A stretch of DNA of 64,000 bases from Melitaea cinxia (GCF_905220565.1 NC_059406.1:9062001-9126000), one strand, 5' to 3'. Numbered from the stretch's first letter, positions 30,201 through 44,200 are shown. Notes: generated by a model from the letters alone, not told the origin. Translations and numbers: made by a program.

Positions 30201-32188
30201 TCCTAGTTTTGTCTTTGGTTTTCATGTATAGTTTGAATGCATCGTTCAGTGATCCGTTGATACTATTGTGTAAGCGTTGAATAGCAAATGTATCGACTAT
30301 AACAATTGACTCGGCGCTAAACAACCAATAAATATTAAAGTATTTAAACTTTAATTTTGATTTACATAAAGAATGCCTATTACAATTAAACAAAATATAA
30401 TTTAGTCTATATTTTGTATTAATTTCAGAGTTATTCTATTTCACCAACTGATTAAATGTTCTATATATCCTAAGCGCTAATTCCAATTGTAAAACCGAGA
30501 AAAATTTTGTGTAATAAAAAATACTTTTTTTATTATTATGAATTATTTAAGTATAGTTGCTTTGTAAGTGGTTATTGTACATTTATGTTTGGACGTCATA
30601 AAGGTTTTTTTAATTAACTCTGACCACCTTATTAATAAAAAATATCTTGCCTCTATATCTGGAATATCTAGAGACGAGCTTTTAGACCGTTGATAATAAA
30701 TTATTTTTCTTTAATAAGTATGTCAGATTCTTACGTTAAATATATTATAACGGTAGCTGCCTGACCAACTGAATTGAATCGAAATCAAATACTATTACAA
30801 ATATATAGTAATAATTTTAACATTTTGTCATATATTTCAAGTGCTCCGATTATATATAAAATATACATTGAATTATCAAGTAACATTACCGTACAATAAT
30901 TAAGTTACTAATACAAGGAGCCGTGGGTTTTGATATAACGCCTAACATAACAGAAAACGAATTTGGTTACATAATGTCAAAATATATGAAATAAATATAA
31001 ATATATTCGTTTGGTCTTGCTGGTTTTCATTATAGATAAATGTGAATCAACGGATCTATATGAATTATAATTTATTTGATTAGGGGTATTATGTTATCTA
31101 TTACTCAAATTTAACAGTGTTGGTTGAGTGGTTTATATAGTTACAATAACAGTAACAAAATCACTACAGTTGAGATTGTTTATAAGATATTTACAAAAAT
31201 TTAATACAACCAAAACAACTAACATTACATCCAATTTTAACGCTTACTGTATCAACACCCACATCAAAAAACCACGTGATTGTTAACTTCTCACAAACAA
31301 TCTCACCCGTCGAAGGCAAAATACAGATATGGTCGATTTTTTAAATCAATAATTTCCAATTAGCACTTATTCATACAGATAAATGCGTGTACATTGAAAA
31401 GTCGAACGAATGCTTTATAAATAGGGTTGCCAACTTACGAATACGAATGATTCTACGTTGCGAAAGACCAAAATATGTCATAAATACTGATACATTTCAT
31501 ATAAAAGTACTAATTTAAAAATAAAACCTTATTTTGAAACATTTAAATAATCATTAGGCATTTTAAATCTCACATTTCTTAGACAACATAATTTAAGTTG
31601 AAATAATCAAAATAACAAATATCTTTTGAGTTCTTCCAATTTAATATACGGATACAAATAATTATATGAATGGAAGATGGTAAGCGGCGAATGTTGTACT
31701 ATGAGCTAATGCAGATAATGTTCCTAGAGGATTTGTAGAGCGGACGAGCCATATTACGTACAATAAGACTGCAGGTTACCTGTCTCCTTCTTATATAGCA
31801 GAACAAAATCAATTCTATAAACGTTAGAAATAGACAAATAGTATTTCATTAGTAAGTCATCACCGTAGGACCCACAATTAAAACGTTGCGTTATTTATTC
31901 TTACCAACACGCAGATCGACAATCCATTCCGAGTATGTGTTAAACTGCTTAGCTGAACTTCTTTCTCTTTCTAACGTATAGTAACTACACGTCCCGCGTA
32001 TGTAAGAGCAAGACAGGTAGCTAGGTTCGCTAGAGCGCTCGTCTGCCTTCGTACGTCACACCGTCTCTTTCTAACGTGCACGTTCCTGTGCGCTAGAAAG
32101 AAACGGGCATAGCTCGGCCGTCCACGCCACCCCTTGTACTCGGGCAGTCGGCAACCCTAGCGGTGCGGGGCGGTCACGCGCACACGCG
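27240..32188 (-). other. gish: Probable long 3' UTR of gish
   Basis: This 4.9 kb follows the gish stop codon in transcript direction. It has no recognisable repeat, in contrast to all other long non-coding stretches here. It is locally more GC-rich (28290-28620) and has - strand AATAAA signals clustered at about 27249-27254 and 27400-27410. A Pumilio-type TGTAAATA occurs on the - strand near 31188. The boundary is inferred; without RNA data a shorter UTR is possible. Confidence 0.4.
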
Positions 32189-32246
32189 TCACTTGTACGC
32201 GCGCGTCGCACACTTCTTCTTTTTACGTTTGAAGAAACAGCAACAT
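32189..32246 (-). CDS. gish: gish last coding exon: Cys-Cys-Cys basic tail
   Basis: Acceptor TATTCCAG before 32246 on the - strand. The exon gives [18 protein letters not shown] and TGA at 32191-32189. The CCCFFKR(K)n tail is the hallmark of CK1-gamma and provides lipidation cysteines and a polybasic membrane patch. The last seven residues are divergent and GC-rich. Confidence 0.92.
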
Positions 32247-35200
32247 CTGGAATAGACGGATTGCCTACATGATGATTTTTTTTTTTAGTCTGCCTGTGGT
32301 TAACTTCATACACTGTGATATAAGATTATAGAGAAACAATAATACGTTACAGAAAATTGAAAACAAAAATTGTTTTAGTGCCCAGCAAATATACTAAAAT
32401 GAATATGTTCAATAAACATAGTGTGAATTTAATTATGAATCAATAATTCTAATATACATGTCAGTAATAAATAGTTACTGATAATAATTATTGATTTAGA
32501 AAATATAGAAGAAGTTTAGAACGCTTAAATTAAGCAAGCATGTACGGAATAACGAAAAATTTAATAAAAAATAATTGTTCAAGCAACGTAAATTTTGAAA
32601 AATAAATGTGGAAAAGACGAGCAAGAAATTTTAACAGAGGCAGTGTGGAGAATTCGGTAACCGGCTATCAGTAAAAAAAAATGCCTTATCAGTAGTAATA
32701 AGAATCCTAGAAATGACTAGAAAACTTATTATCTATATATTCCATCGTTTTAAATTTCCCCATATTACCTTTAAAAACTATATGTATATCGGAGACTAAA
32801 AAAGAACCAACTTACATTATTAAATATTTAATATTAATAATTAAATATTTTCATTATTTTATAATAATGAAAATATTTAACGTAAATGTTAAAAAATAAA
32901 TAAAAATAACAAGTTTATAAATGCATAATGTCATGTTACATAAAATCACGTAAATGTACAAAAGTTAAACAAATATACTTTTCTACATACAAGTAGATTA
33001 TAAAAATTGAAACATATTTATGACATTACCCATCTATTAAACGAGTAGTGATTGGTATAGTGTCAAGTGCTGGGTATTAGTGTTTGTTCAGTTATAGTTA
33101 TTGGTGCGGATATTGAGCAACTGACTTTCAACTTTACTTTCAAAATTTATCGATTTAATGAGTACTAAATTCTTTTACACTTTATTTATTTTTATTTTTG
33201 TACTGAACAAACCTATTTTTTGTTGGCAACCCCTGCATAATACACACAACGATCCCTAATCGGTCATTGAACGCTCAATTTCTGTGCCGATACATATACA
33301 TTGTAAAGTGTTTCACATATTATTCTATACATATTCATACTAATGATTTGTCAAAAAAACGAATTGCTAACAAGTGATGAAGAAAATATGACATGGGAAA
33401 TTTGCAAATATATTTTATAGATGACAGCAATAAAAAATCTTCTCGAATATAATCGCTGTGCGTAACAGCAACTCAATAAAACATTTTTCATTAAGAAAAA
33501 TGATGTTAATTCCTATTTTAAAGTTCAAAAAAATTTATTAAAAGTTGAGTTAATATGTAAAAAATATTTCACTTACGAATTTTTAGGGAGACTGTGAACT
33601 AATTGAACGAATAAAATACAGTGTAACAGAAATAACACAAAGAAAACACTAATTACGTATCGTCGAGAGAACGAGTGGGTAGCGTGTGCGTGCGTGTATG
33701 AGTGGGTAGCGTGTGCGTGCGTGTATGTGTGAGTACGGTTCCGTGGGGCAAACTTAAACTAAGAAATAAAACGGAAAGGTCGCATACAGTTGGAACACTG
33801 ACTTGGTGTCGTCGACCACGTCCACCTCGTGGTGTTGCGTGATGGGCGTGTTGCTGTGGCCAGCGGTGGGGTCGTCGGCGCCCAGCTCGCCGTTCGTAGA
33901 GCTCACCACCTGAAGACACCGCCAGTTACTTACTACCTTTGCGAGAGGCTCTCTCTCTTTAATATCTAATCACGTACTCGGTATTAAACAGTTGTGTGGG
34001 TAGAATACGCGCTTAAAAAAAGTGGGCGGCTTGTATTAAATGTCAGTTACTACCTCCGCTCCAGTTCATGTGTGGGGTAAAGAAAAAAACCCAAGAAAAA
34101 CGAGGCGGTTTTAATGAAATTAACACGTCACAATGGAGATACTGGTGAAATGGTGGCTAATTTAAGATAATAATGATTTTCTGTGTTTATAGTAAAAAAG
34201 ACCCGTAAAGTGGATCGTAGCAGAGAGAAATTATGATTTATATTGAGTCTACTTTTGTTTTTTTTTTTTTCAATATACCGTGGCTACGATTTTGAGTTTT
34301 GATTTTTTTTCTCCACATCAACTGACTATTTGACGCTATTTCCTGAAAAGTTTAACACGCTAAAAGAGTGTACATAATATATACAGCTAAAACACAGTCG
34401 AAATCGTAAAACAATCCTTATTACTTGAAAATAAAAAGAGGTGTAATAAATACATTCAAAGTAATAGAAATTTTAGGGTTCCAACGTAATAAATTAAAAT
34501 CGCGTGGTTTTTTAAATTTAATGTATTTATTTCGGATATAGTTGATTTTACGCTAAGAACGCTACTTTGTAAAATAGATGATTTGATAATAATGTATTTT
34601 TTTCCATTATTTACTATCGGTATATACAGCTTATATATATAAAAAAACTATATCAGTTAAGCTAGCTTCCACAGCCACTAAATTTAATTTATAACCTACT
34701 TTCGATATTCTTTATTATTGACTTGACCCTAACATCTTTGAATTAAAATTACACATTAAGTAATCGGGAAACTTTATTTATACTCGATTTAATAACGTAT
34801 CATAAATAAATAATAATCACTAACGATAAACACACAAACTTGTTTACGTCTATTCTATTTTTAGACCATTGTAAAAAAAAAAACTGTTAAATTTATTAGT
34901 ATTACATATGAATAAGAGTTGAATTTGCGCATAGACTTCACAATTCTATTCCTGGTACACCCAAGTGCTATCAAAACAAAAAATTTTGCTGAGATGGTTA
35001 AAAAGCTGTCTTGTGCGTGATATTTAACCGGAAAAATAAATCTTTGGGATCATATCCAAGCAACATTTATAGCACATAAAACTATACAGAGGTTCAGTTA
35101 TTTGAAAAGCATTTTCAATACGGTTTAAAAATATTTTAATTGACTCACTACTACATACTTTTGAAATATCAAGCGTTTCTTTTTTTTTTTTTTAATTTTT

Positions 35201-38200
35201 TTCGATCATGTTTAATAATTATCTTGCGCAACTTAAAAAGCTTGTTTAATAGTACAATATATCGAAGAGCATTTTGATGCGAGTCCGGCTTTGACGGTTT
35301 TTATAAATTCTAGATTATAAAATTATTAGTAAGGAAACAGAAAAAAAAAAACTTTAAAGAGAACCTCATTCTAAATAAAATATAGATCGTTCGACTCCCT
35401 AACTATGTTCCTTAAATGGTTGCTTTTGTAAGTGTAATATATCACGTTCCACGTAAAAAAATCTTACGCCTCTATCTGTAATATCCCACTGCTGGCTATA
35501 TGCCTCTTTCCCCGTGTAAGAGAAGGATCAGAGCTTAATCCACAACTCTGCTTCAATGCGGTTGGCGGATATATTTCCTACTATGAGTAACGATCTGTTA
35601 TAACCCTGATCAGTTACCCTTATTCCCTATTCAGCACTCCTATTCTGCCTATTCAGTATTTCTATCCTTTAGCAGGTGTTATTACTTATCCGCCATAGTC
35701 AGTCTCATTCCCTTCTTCCATCCGCGCTAGACGTATGCTTTAAAAATAAATTTTGTTTCCTTTTTTAAAAAGACTCTCGCCTTGAGGCTCCTAACAGATC
35801 GCTATCAGATGTATGTGGTAACAACCGTGACCGACGGCTTAACGTGCTCTCCGAGGCACGGTGGGGAGACCCACAAGGACTGTACAACACAGACCCAGAG
35901 CTCGGCAAACATCTGTATGGGCCATACAAATGTTTGTCGTGGGCGGCGATCGAACCCGCAACCGCACAACAGCCACAAAACCATCGCTGTGACCGTTGCG
36001 CCAACGCGTCGTATATTTAGACAAAGTAAAATTTAAAAAATCTTAATTCTTTTTTAAATTTTACTTTGTCTTAAGAGAGAAGCCACTTTGGCAAGACACT
36101 TCTGCATAATCGTTTACAGCTATAATTTACAATAAATAACATTCTACGAGGAAAATAATTCTTTCCAATACACTATTGTTTAGTTGTATTCGTCAATCTA
36201 TACTAATCTTATAAAGAGGTAAAGTTTCTAACTTTGTTTGTTGTAGGGACTAATCTTTGCAAATACTGATCCGATCATGAAAATTCTTTCACTAACAGAA
36301 AGCTACACTGTTCAGGAATAATATAGGCTATATTTTATTGTTTTAACAAAAATTCAGTGAAAAATAATAGTATATGTAAATCAACTCGGAGAAATGCGAG
36401 CGAGATGAAAACCTTACTGTATATTTACATCAGAAAAATAATACTTAACGCCCAACGAAGTGGGCACGAGTCGGCTAGTTAGTAATAATTTTCCTTTTTA
36501 AAGGCGTTTTTACGTGCTCGCGAAAGGTATCATGCAGAACGAGTCTATCAAAGTAGCTTGTTTATTTAAATAAAGTCAAATTTAAAAATGGGCTAGGAAT
36601 TTTTTCCACGCGGTACGTGATCTATTTGAACTAAAGAACCCCCCATTTGAAGGAACGTAGTTGAGAGTCGAACATCTAGTATAATTGTACAAATGGATTT
36701 TTTTTTACTTTTGCTATATAAAGTATCTTTGTCTGAATGACTAATTCAATGTGTTAATTTGAAAACACGCCGTTCTAATTGACTACATATCATTGACCAA
36801 AATGCGTAGGTGGCTAAATAAAAGCGATCATTTTTCACATCTACCATTTTCTTAAAGCGAATGATGTATAATAATTTTAAAAATATTTTGATTTTTATTA
36901 ACCTGTTTCTTACATTTTATTTTATATTTTTTATTAGCCGATTTAATTGTATTTGCGGCCGACAAATTGATTGTCTTTTTAATCTCACTATAGTTTCCGT
37001 CTAAATATTTACCGTCAAAATCAGACACAATTATTTTAGCTCAAAGCGACATGCAAAATTTCACACAACGACTGCCGCAAAATGTTCACAACTGACCGTT
37101 GACACCGATCCGGGAAATTTCACATACCGAAAATGCTTATTCTTCAACAGCTAAAAAATAAATACAACAATATACATTCACGGTCGACAAATAAACGCAT
37201 AAATATCATAAGGAAAATGATATCGTAATATGATAATAGTCATGCAGAATAATTGTAAATTATTTTGAAAATAGGTAACTAACTCATAAGTTGCCATGCT
37301 TCATTGCTTAAAAATTAACAATAGAATAGATGTCTGCGTGGACGTAAAGTAAAAAGAAATAATTGCAAACAGATTCTATTTCTATCACGCTAGCTTATAC
37401 TAGGATCATTTTTATACTTTAATAGACCCCATTATACTCTTCTGTTTATTAAATCGAGACGAAACGCTTACGTGCCAATATTGCTTAGGTATATTGGCTA
37501 ACACATTTTATAAGTTATGTATAAGCTAGTCAGTTATATTAGAACAATTTTTATAAATATAAATGGATTCAGCTGATGACATTTTTATACTCACTTTTAT
37601 TATGAAAAGAAATACGCAAAAATAGAAGAAATTATAAAAATTGGTCCTACAAACCGGATTTTAGAAATCAACAACGCTCAATGTGTTTATCTTGATATAT
37701 GTTTGATAGTAAAGTGTTTTTACGATGAGATTTGTACCTGCACAGAGCCGTGCCTGTCAGCCGGCGTAAGGTGACCCGCAGTGAGAGGCGTGGCCTTCCC
37801 GCTGTGCGGCCAGTTACCACCGGTATTTGCGGTACCGCCGGTACCGGAGTCTTTTACGGCGCCCTGAAATTGTTTATTTAAACCATTTTTGAATGATCTT
37901 CTCGTATTAAACATAACGCTATGACTTATACTTTAAGCGTTATAAAAACATAAATCAATTTATGGTAAGACCATCACAATACACGCATTTAAATTACATT
38001 GACGACGCGGCAGCAATAGGTACAGGCGCAGCGGTAACAGCACTCTATGCTCACGGGGCTCACGCTAGGGTTCGCGGGTTCTATCTCCGCACATGACAAA
38101 TAATTGTATTGCCTATGTTTGTCGAGGTCTGGGCATTTGTGCTTATGCATTGCATGTGTTTTCAGAACCCCGACACAAGAAAATCCTACTGGGGGCCGTT

Positions 38201-41200
38201 GAGTATGAAGCGTTTAATTATTAAGTTCGTTTTCATGTTTATACACGAAATGTAATGAAAATACTACATAAATAAACAAGCTTATCCGTAATGACTATTT
38301 TGTAAAAACGATAACCTAATTTTGTTCTTAATTGTTTTAATAACTATATTATTAGTAGTACAATATTATTCGTAGTGCGTGTTAAACTTAGCCCAAAAGT
38401 TAATTATAGTCGAGAATAAAAGAGAAACACTAAATAAAACAACTGTATAAAATAATATATGATTAAATTTGTTTATTCTGTAAAACATACGAATACGCCA
38501 TGTGCATTATTGTTGTAAAATGAATTTTTATAAATATACTTATCTAACAATAACGAACACAAAAAACAACAATTATCCAATTTAGTGCAGTCATTCAGAA
38601 GTAATGCATGTACAATACGTTTCGGCGAGTCATTTTTATTTATATAGATATCTGTCTATTTATGTGTTAAATCGGCGTTAATAAAGACAAGTAAGCTAAT
38701 TTAATAACCGCCGTAGAGCCCCGTGACTCACGTTTCAAACGAGCGTGCAGTTAATCTTAATTACCTAATAAATAAATAATACCGGTCTAGTTTATATGGC
38801 TTAATCTGAAAATTGGCTTAGTTTTACACTGTCGGACTAATGCATTCTTTATAATATTTATTTATACGGAAATTATAGAAGATTTTTGTGGTAACATTAC
38901 TTAAACGCAAACAGTATATCTAGAAACTAAATCTTAACATATGTACATAAAAGACGAAATTAAAAAAAAATAGAACCTATTTAAAGGTTTTATGGATTAT
39001 TTGGTAAAAAAAAAAAACAAATGCGTCGATTGTGATAACTAAATAATAAATCAAATTTGAGTTTTAACATAGCGTTAATAAATGCGACATATATGGGTAC
39101 ATTTGAGTTAGCAAATACAAATTAAAACCATTAAAATCGGTAATGAACGAAAAATGTAACGATTGATTATACAAAAAAAAAAATAATAATAAATAAACAT
39201 GGTAACTCCCTTAATTCATTTAAGGATTTAACTACCTCCTTATTTTTTTATTAATAAAATAATCACACCAAAACTGAAACAGTGTAATAAATTAAAAATT
39301 ATAAACATGTATACAAGCGAAAGGCATTAAATTAAACCACACTTACTACACACATTTTTAAGCTATTTACAAAAAAATGTTACTAATACAAGCAATAGCT
39401 AAATATAATATTTATTACATTTGTACGTCGCTGTATATATATATTAGAGTATGTGCACTTGTGTACATATAAGGGGTTCGATTCTTAACTGCGTTCCTTC
39501 AAATGGGGGGTTTTTGTAGGTATTATAGATCACATTCCACGTGAAAAAAAAAACTAGCCCTTTATTAAATTTTATTTTGTCGTAATATGCGAGCTACTCT
39601 GGCAACGTTCTTCTGCATATTTCTCCAGTACTAACATAGCTACTCATAGCCCCAAAAAACGTCGATAAAGTAAAATATTAATACTAACTGTCACATAAAA
39701 CTAAAGAACCGCCCGCACATTGAAACGAATTTTTTTTCTCGTAGAATGTATTTTATTGTAAATTATAGCCGAGCTTACGCGTTCACAAAAGGTATCATGC
39801 GGAACGAATCTATCAAAGTCGCTCGTCTATTCAAAAAGTCAAATTTAAAACTGGGCTAAAATTTTTTTTCACGCGGTACGTGATCATTATTTTACGCCTA
39901 TAGACCCCCATTTTAAGGAACGTAGTTAGGAGTCGAACACGTATTAGTGTAGGGTACGCCTTTTGTACATGTTTTTATTTCTCTTTCGTTTTTTTTTTTC
40001 TATGCAACAACATGCCTTGTTTTGCGTGCACAATATTAGTATATTTGTATTTTAGTTTTGGGACAAGATTTAAAATGAAACTGAAACTACTGTCTTCTAA
40101 TTGACTAATTTCAATTATAAAACGATAATTTATGTTGTTTAATTTAATTGCCTGTCGCTTGTATCAACAGGTAGCAAGTATGGAGAGATTTGAAGTGTGT
40201 AAGGGATAGCGAAGTCTAAGGTAGAACACAAAACAGGGTACGTGAACCAAACCTCTCCGGATATAAGCGCCGCCTCATCGTCCTCAACCAAACCAATCAT
40301 ATAATCACACAAATCATCCTGCACCGACAAAAAAGCAAATAAGTTCGCCAGTCTCTTCACTTCGTATTTACGCATATAATATAAAAAATGTATTTAATTT
40401 CACAGAAGACATAGTCAAGAATCCTACAATAATAATATTTTAAAAATATACCATATAATAGATATGTTGTCAAGTGAAAAAACTGACAGAAATAAATAAT
40501 ATTCTTAGAAAATATATAAGTACCTAGTGCGTATAATAAAAAAATTAAAACTTAGTTTTGGAAGTGATTTCTATCTAGGCGTGCTTAAGATTAGTGGCAG
40601 TAAGTAAACATCACTGTTTTATTTCTACACAAATTAATAGTTAAATCATTTTAATATTTTTATATTATTACTATTCTTTTCTTATAATATTTATACGTCT
40701 TATTGTATAAGTTTGATAGGCTTACCTTGTGGAAGGGCTGATGTCTATCTCGATTTGGCGATACTACTACTTCGTGTCCAGTTTGTATTGAACCCACCGG
40801 TGTAGACTAAAATAAACGAGAAAAAATATATTAATGCGTTGTTTTCTTTTATTTCCCATCTACTATTATAATTAGCTATGGAAAAGGGACACAGAAATAA
40901 GATTTTAATAAACTCAAATAAGCTTAAATTTCAAACGAATCAACTAATTTTATACTGAAATAATTTTTATTATTGCTGTGTCCCAAACTAATGAAATACT
41001 AGAATTTATGAAGAAACCAACTTAAGAGTAAATGAACGAAACTATATTGATGACCATACTACTAATGAAACTATTGAAGAAAGCTAAAGACCCACGCAAA
41101 TGAAGTAGTAAAAATTCAAATATGCTAAATACTACATAACTAAAAAAAGTACACATCTACATCATATGTATATATTTAGTATGAAACACTACATGTACAT

Positions 41201-44200
41201 TACATGATTTTACTAATCGAGTTACGAATCAACGTCAGAAGCGTACAGCGTTGATGCACTGACCTTGTCTGATTTATTTCTAACGATATTCGAAGGCGGC
41301 GCGTTACGTAATATTCTCATAACGTGCATATTTGCGGGCTGCGGTAAGCATGCGGCACACAACAGGCAGGTTAGTAACGCCATGCGGTAGGAAAGCGGTA
41401 ACAATAATGCGTTTTTCAAACCTAATACTTCATTTTTAATAAGACAATATTTTTTTGAAACACCGCAATATTTTATGTAGGCTAGGATCCCCATGCATAC
41501 AGTCGTAAAGTTTATAAATCTTATTCTTTAAGATAGTAATTGTTTTGCTTATGTTACCTTATGTTAAAGAAATAAATGAAATAAAAAATAATAAAAACAT
41601 TAGTTTTAAATAAAACAAATGTTTTTTTTTTTTATTAAATATACCAATATTTTATTTTTGATGATTTTTTTTTAATTAAATCAATTTTTCAAAAAGGTTA
41701 GGGATCATATTTTTAAAAAAGTTAAGTGTTAGTGAAATGATCTCAGTCAAACAAGTGTTAGGGGGTCGTCAATTAATCACGTGAAGTTTTTTAGGAACTT
41801 TTTGGCAGCCTACTACGTGATACACCAAAACCACATCCTTAGTGATATTGATAAGATTTTAGGTCACCCCCCCCCCTCCCGTGCTCAAAAATCACGTGTA
41901 TTTTTTCCCCTTCCTTGTGATATTTCCTGATGTTTTTCCGAAAGGGGCTTTAGAGTCTACGTGATTAAGGGAGATCCGCTTTGTAAGTAAAGTATTTATT
42001 TTTGTTCATACTAATAGTATAGAAAAACATAACGAGTTCAATTTTTTTTTTTATTTTCTCTTTCAATGTCCAACAAACAAAGTCCATAGATTTTTTTCAA
42101 TTTTTACAATGTAATTTTGACATAGAATTCTTTTATTAGCATATTATTTAATAGTGCTAGGAACATTTCTTGTTACACGATTGATAATATCATTTTTTAT
42201 TATTGCTGTCAGACACACAAAAAAAATTATAAACATTTTTTTCAAACTACAAAACCACTAATCTACACAAAAACACACATTTACGTGTTAGCTTTATTAC
42301 GCAAATACAATAAATAATAATTTCTAGCAATTAACAACTAGGTACCATCGGATAAGAAATTTCATTGTGACAATGAGTATTTCAAAAATAAATTTTTATT
42401 TTGAAACAAAACATTAAAAAATTTGTTGCACCAAACAGTGGAAAATTATAAAAGACAGGCTTTATTGCATAACAGAGCATTTGTGGTGTTGTAGGCTAGC
42501 ATTCATACTAACAAAGACTTCATTTAATGAATGTAGAACGATGTTAGAAGCTAATTGCATGCAAGGACGTATTATATGGTACTTGAAAGTGTTACACGTT
42601 GAAATAAATATTTACAGAAGATTATCGATTTCAATTTTGATTGTTTTGTACGGTATAACACTTGCAAATAGGATGTACAAAATTAACGATTACTATAAAC
42701 ACTATTGTGCAGCGATTACATTTTTAAAAAACACACTTTCACAATATTAGCGCATCTCTTTATATTAACACAAGTAAAATAATTTAAGTAGTGTTTAAAT
42801 ATTTATGATACTTTATTATTTTGAAAATAATTTGTAAGTAACCGGAAGTCACAACAATTTCGTCACAGTGTGATTTAAAGTTATAAAGCTCAATAAAGTT
42901 ATAATAAGGATCAATTATAATTAAAGTAGGTACTAATAATAATTTAGAGTTTAAAATATTTCTTTGTAACACATTTTACAAAAAGTATAAATAAATAAAA
43001 AAGAATTTGTTGACGTAACGGCCATGTCTATTCAAGTCATAATTCACTGTGATATGAGCTTCTGGCTTTACTCAGGATACTGTAATAATATTTAAATAAT
43101 TGGCATTTGTTGTAATACTTGGAACTCTCGCTATTGCTAAAAATCTGTCTATAATAAAAAAGGTTTTAGTTGCCTCCTTGAAGGCATGCAAATGTTTATT
43201 GTTTAAAATTGAAGAATTTTTCAGCCTTCATATTGGCTTTTAAATAGTTTTCTGACACAATAAAAAAACAGCTTATTTCGTCAAGTGGTTCTCAGATTTT
43301 TGTAATCATCCGTACATCAATAAGTTGACGTCCAACATAATATTTATTTAGTTGATTTTTGAACTATAATAATATTCAAAAAAGACTTCAAATAATATTT
43401 AATTTATAGTTTGATATGTATTCTGTGTAAAAGTGTGAATTTTATATTATATTAATGCTTTGTTTATAAAAATATAGAGGTTTAAGAGTATGCACTTCCT
43501 GTATTTTTCATTTTGTGAGAATAAAGCACAGCCTACTCGGAGGCGTTCAAAAAAAACTTTCTACATGGTACACATTGATGTGACAAATATATGTACATTA
43601 AAACTTGCCAAAAGATTTTGCCCACAAAGTTCCCATTAATGTCGTACAAACATATGTACATAAGCACAAACAAAATTCTCGCTTAACAATAATTTAGAAA
43701 TATCTCTTAGATAATTTTATCTCTATCAATATGGAAAGCAGGACTAATCAATCGTTCCTCTTATCACAGTAGTATATTACAGTATAGTACAGATCATATC
43801 AACTACAGAAAATCAGCATCCTGAATTGTTTAGTTCAAGTTGAAACTGTATTTCGAAATCGGATAAAAAGCGTTTATAGAAATTTATTAGTGTTTTTTTT
43901 TTTTTTTTTATTAAACAATACAAAGCAAATGATATAACGACACCGTCACAATTCCACAAGTATCTTAGCGCCAAGTGTTAGCAGCGTGTACTGCGACTCA
44001 CCATGGTCTTGCCGGTCCAGTCGAACTCGCCGTCGTCCACGTAGCCGCGCCGCTCGAACAGGTCGCGGAACATGCGGCGCAGCTGGTCGTAGTCCGGCGT
44101 CTCGAAGAAGTCCAGCCGCCGCACGTAGCGCAGGTACGTCGCCAGCTCCTCGGGGTGGCCCTCGCACAGCACCTGCCGGCGCGCACACCTCCCCGTTATG

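Larger units (their letters stand above)
35389..36673. mobile_element. Family-C inverted-repeat MITE interrupted by two insertions
   Basis: The left end GTTCGACTCCCTAACTATGT at 35389 and the right end, reading AGTCGAAC at 36673, match the intact 463-bp copy at 39476-39938. Removing the SINE with its solo LTR and target duplication (about 580 bp) and the helitron (282 bp) leaves about 420 bp, close to the intact length. Confidence 0.75.
33910..37737 (-). other. gish intron with nested repeats
   Basis: The block 35389-36673 is a nested insertion stack described separately. The stretches 33910-35388 and 36674-37737 are AT-rich, with T runs at 34258 and 35178, and no feature I can support. Confidence 0.6.
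37864..40725 (-). other. gish intron
   Basis: Contains a decayed family-B SINE (38010-38205), a full family-C MITE (39476-39938) and the candidate cassette exon at 40253-40318. The stretch 38210-39470 is AT-rich with no feature seen. Confidence 0.6.
40807..44001 (-). other. gish intron
   Basis: Contains the second candidate cassette exon (41264-41338) and a possible CACGTGA-rich repeat (41749-41985). The stretches 41990-44000 and 40807-41220 are AT-rich with no feature I can support. Confidence 0.55.

Noticed and set aside
29020..30393. Several short - strand open frames downstream of the gish stop
   Set aside because: They lack conserved motifs, splice context or composition bias and fall in the probable 3' UTR.
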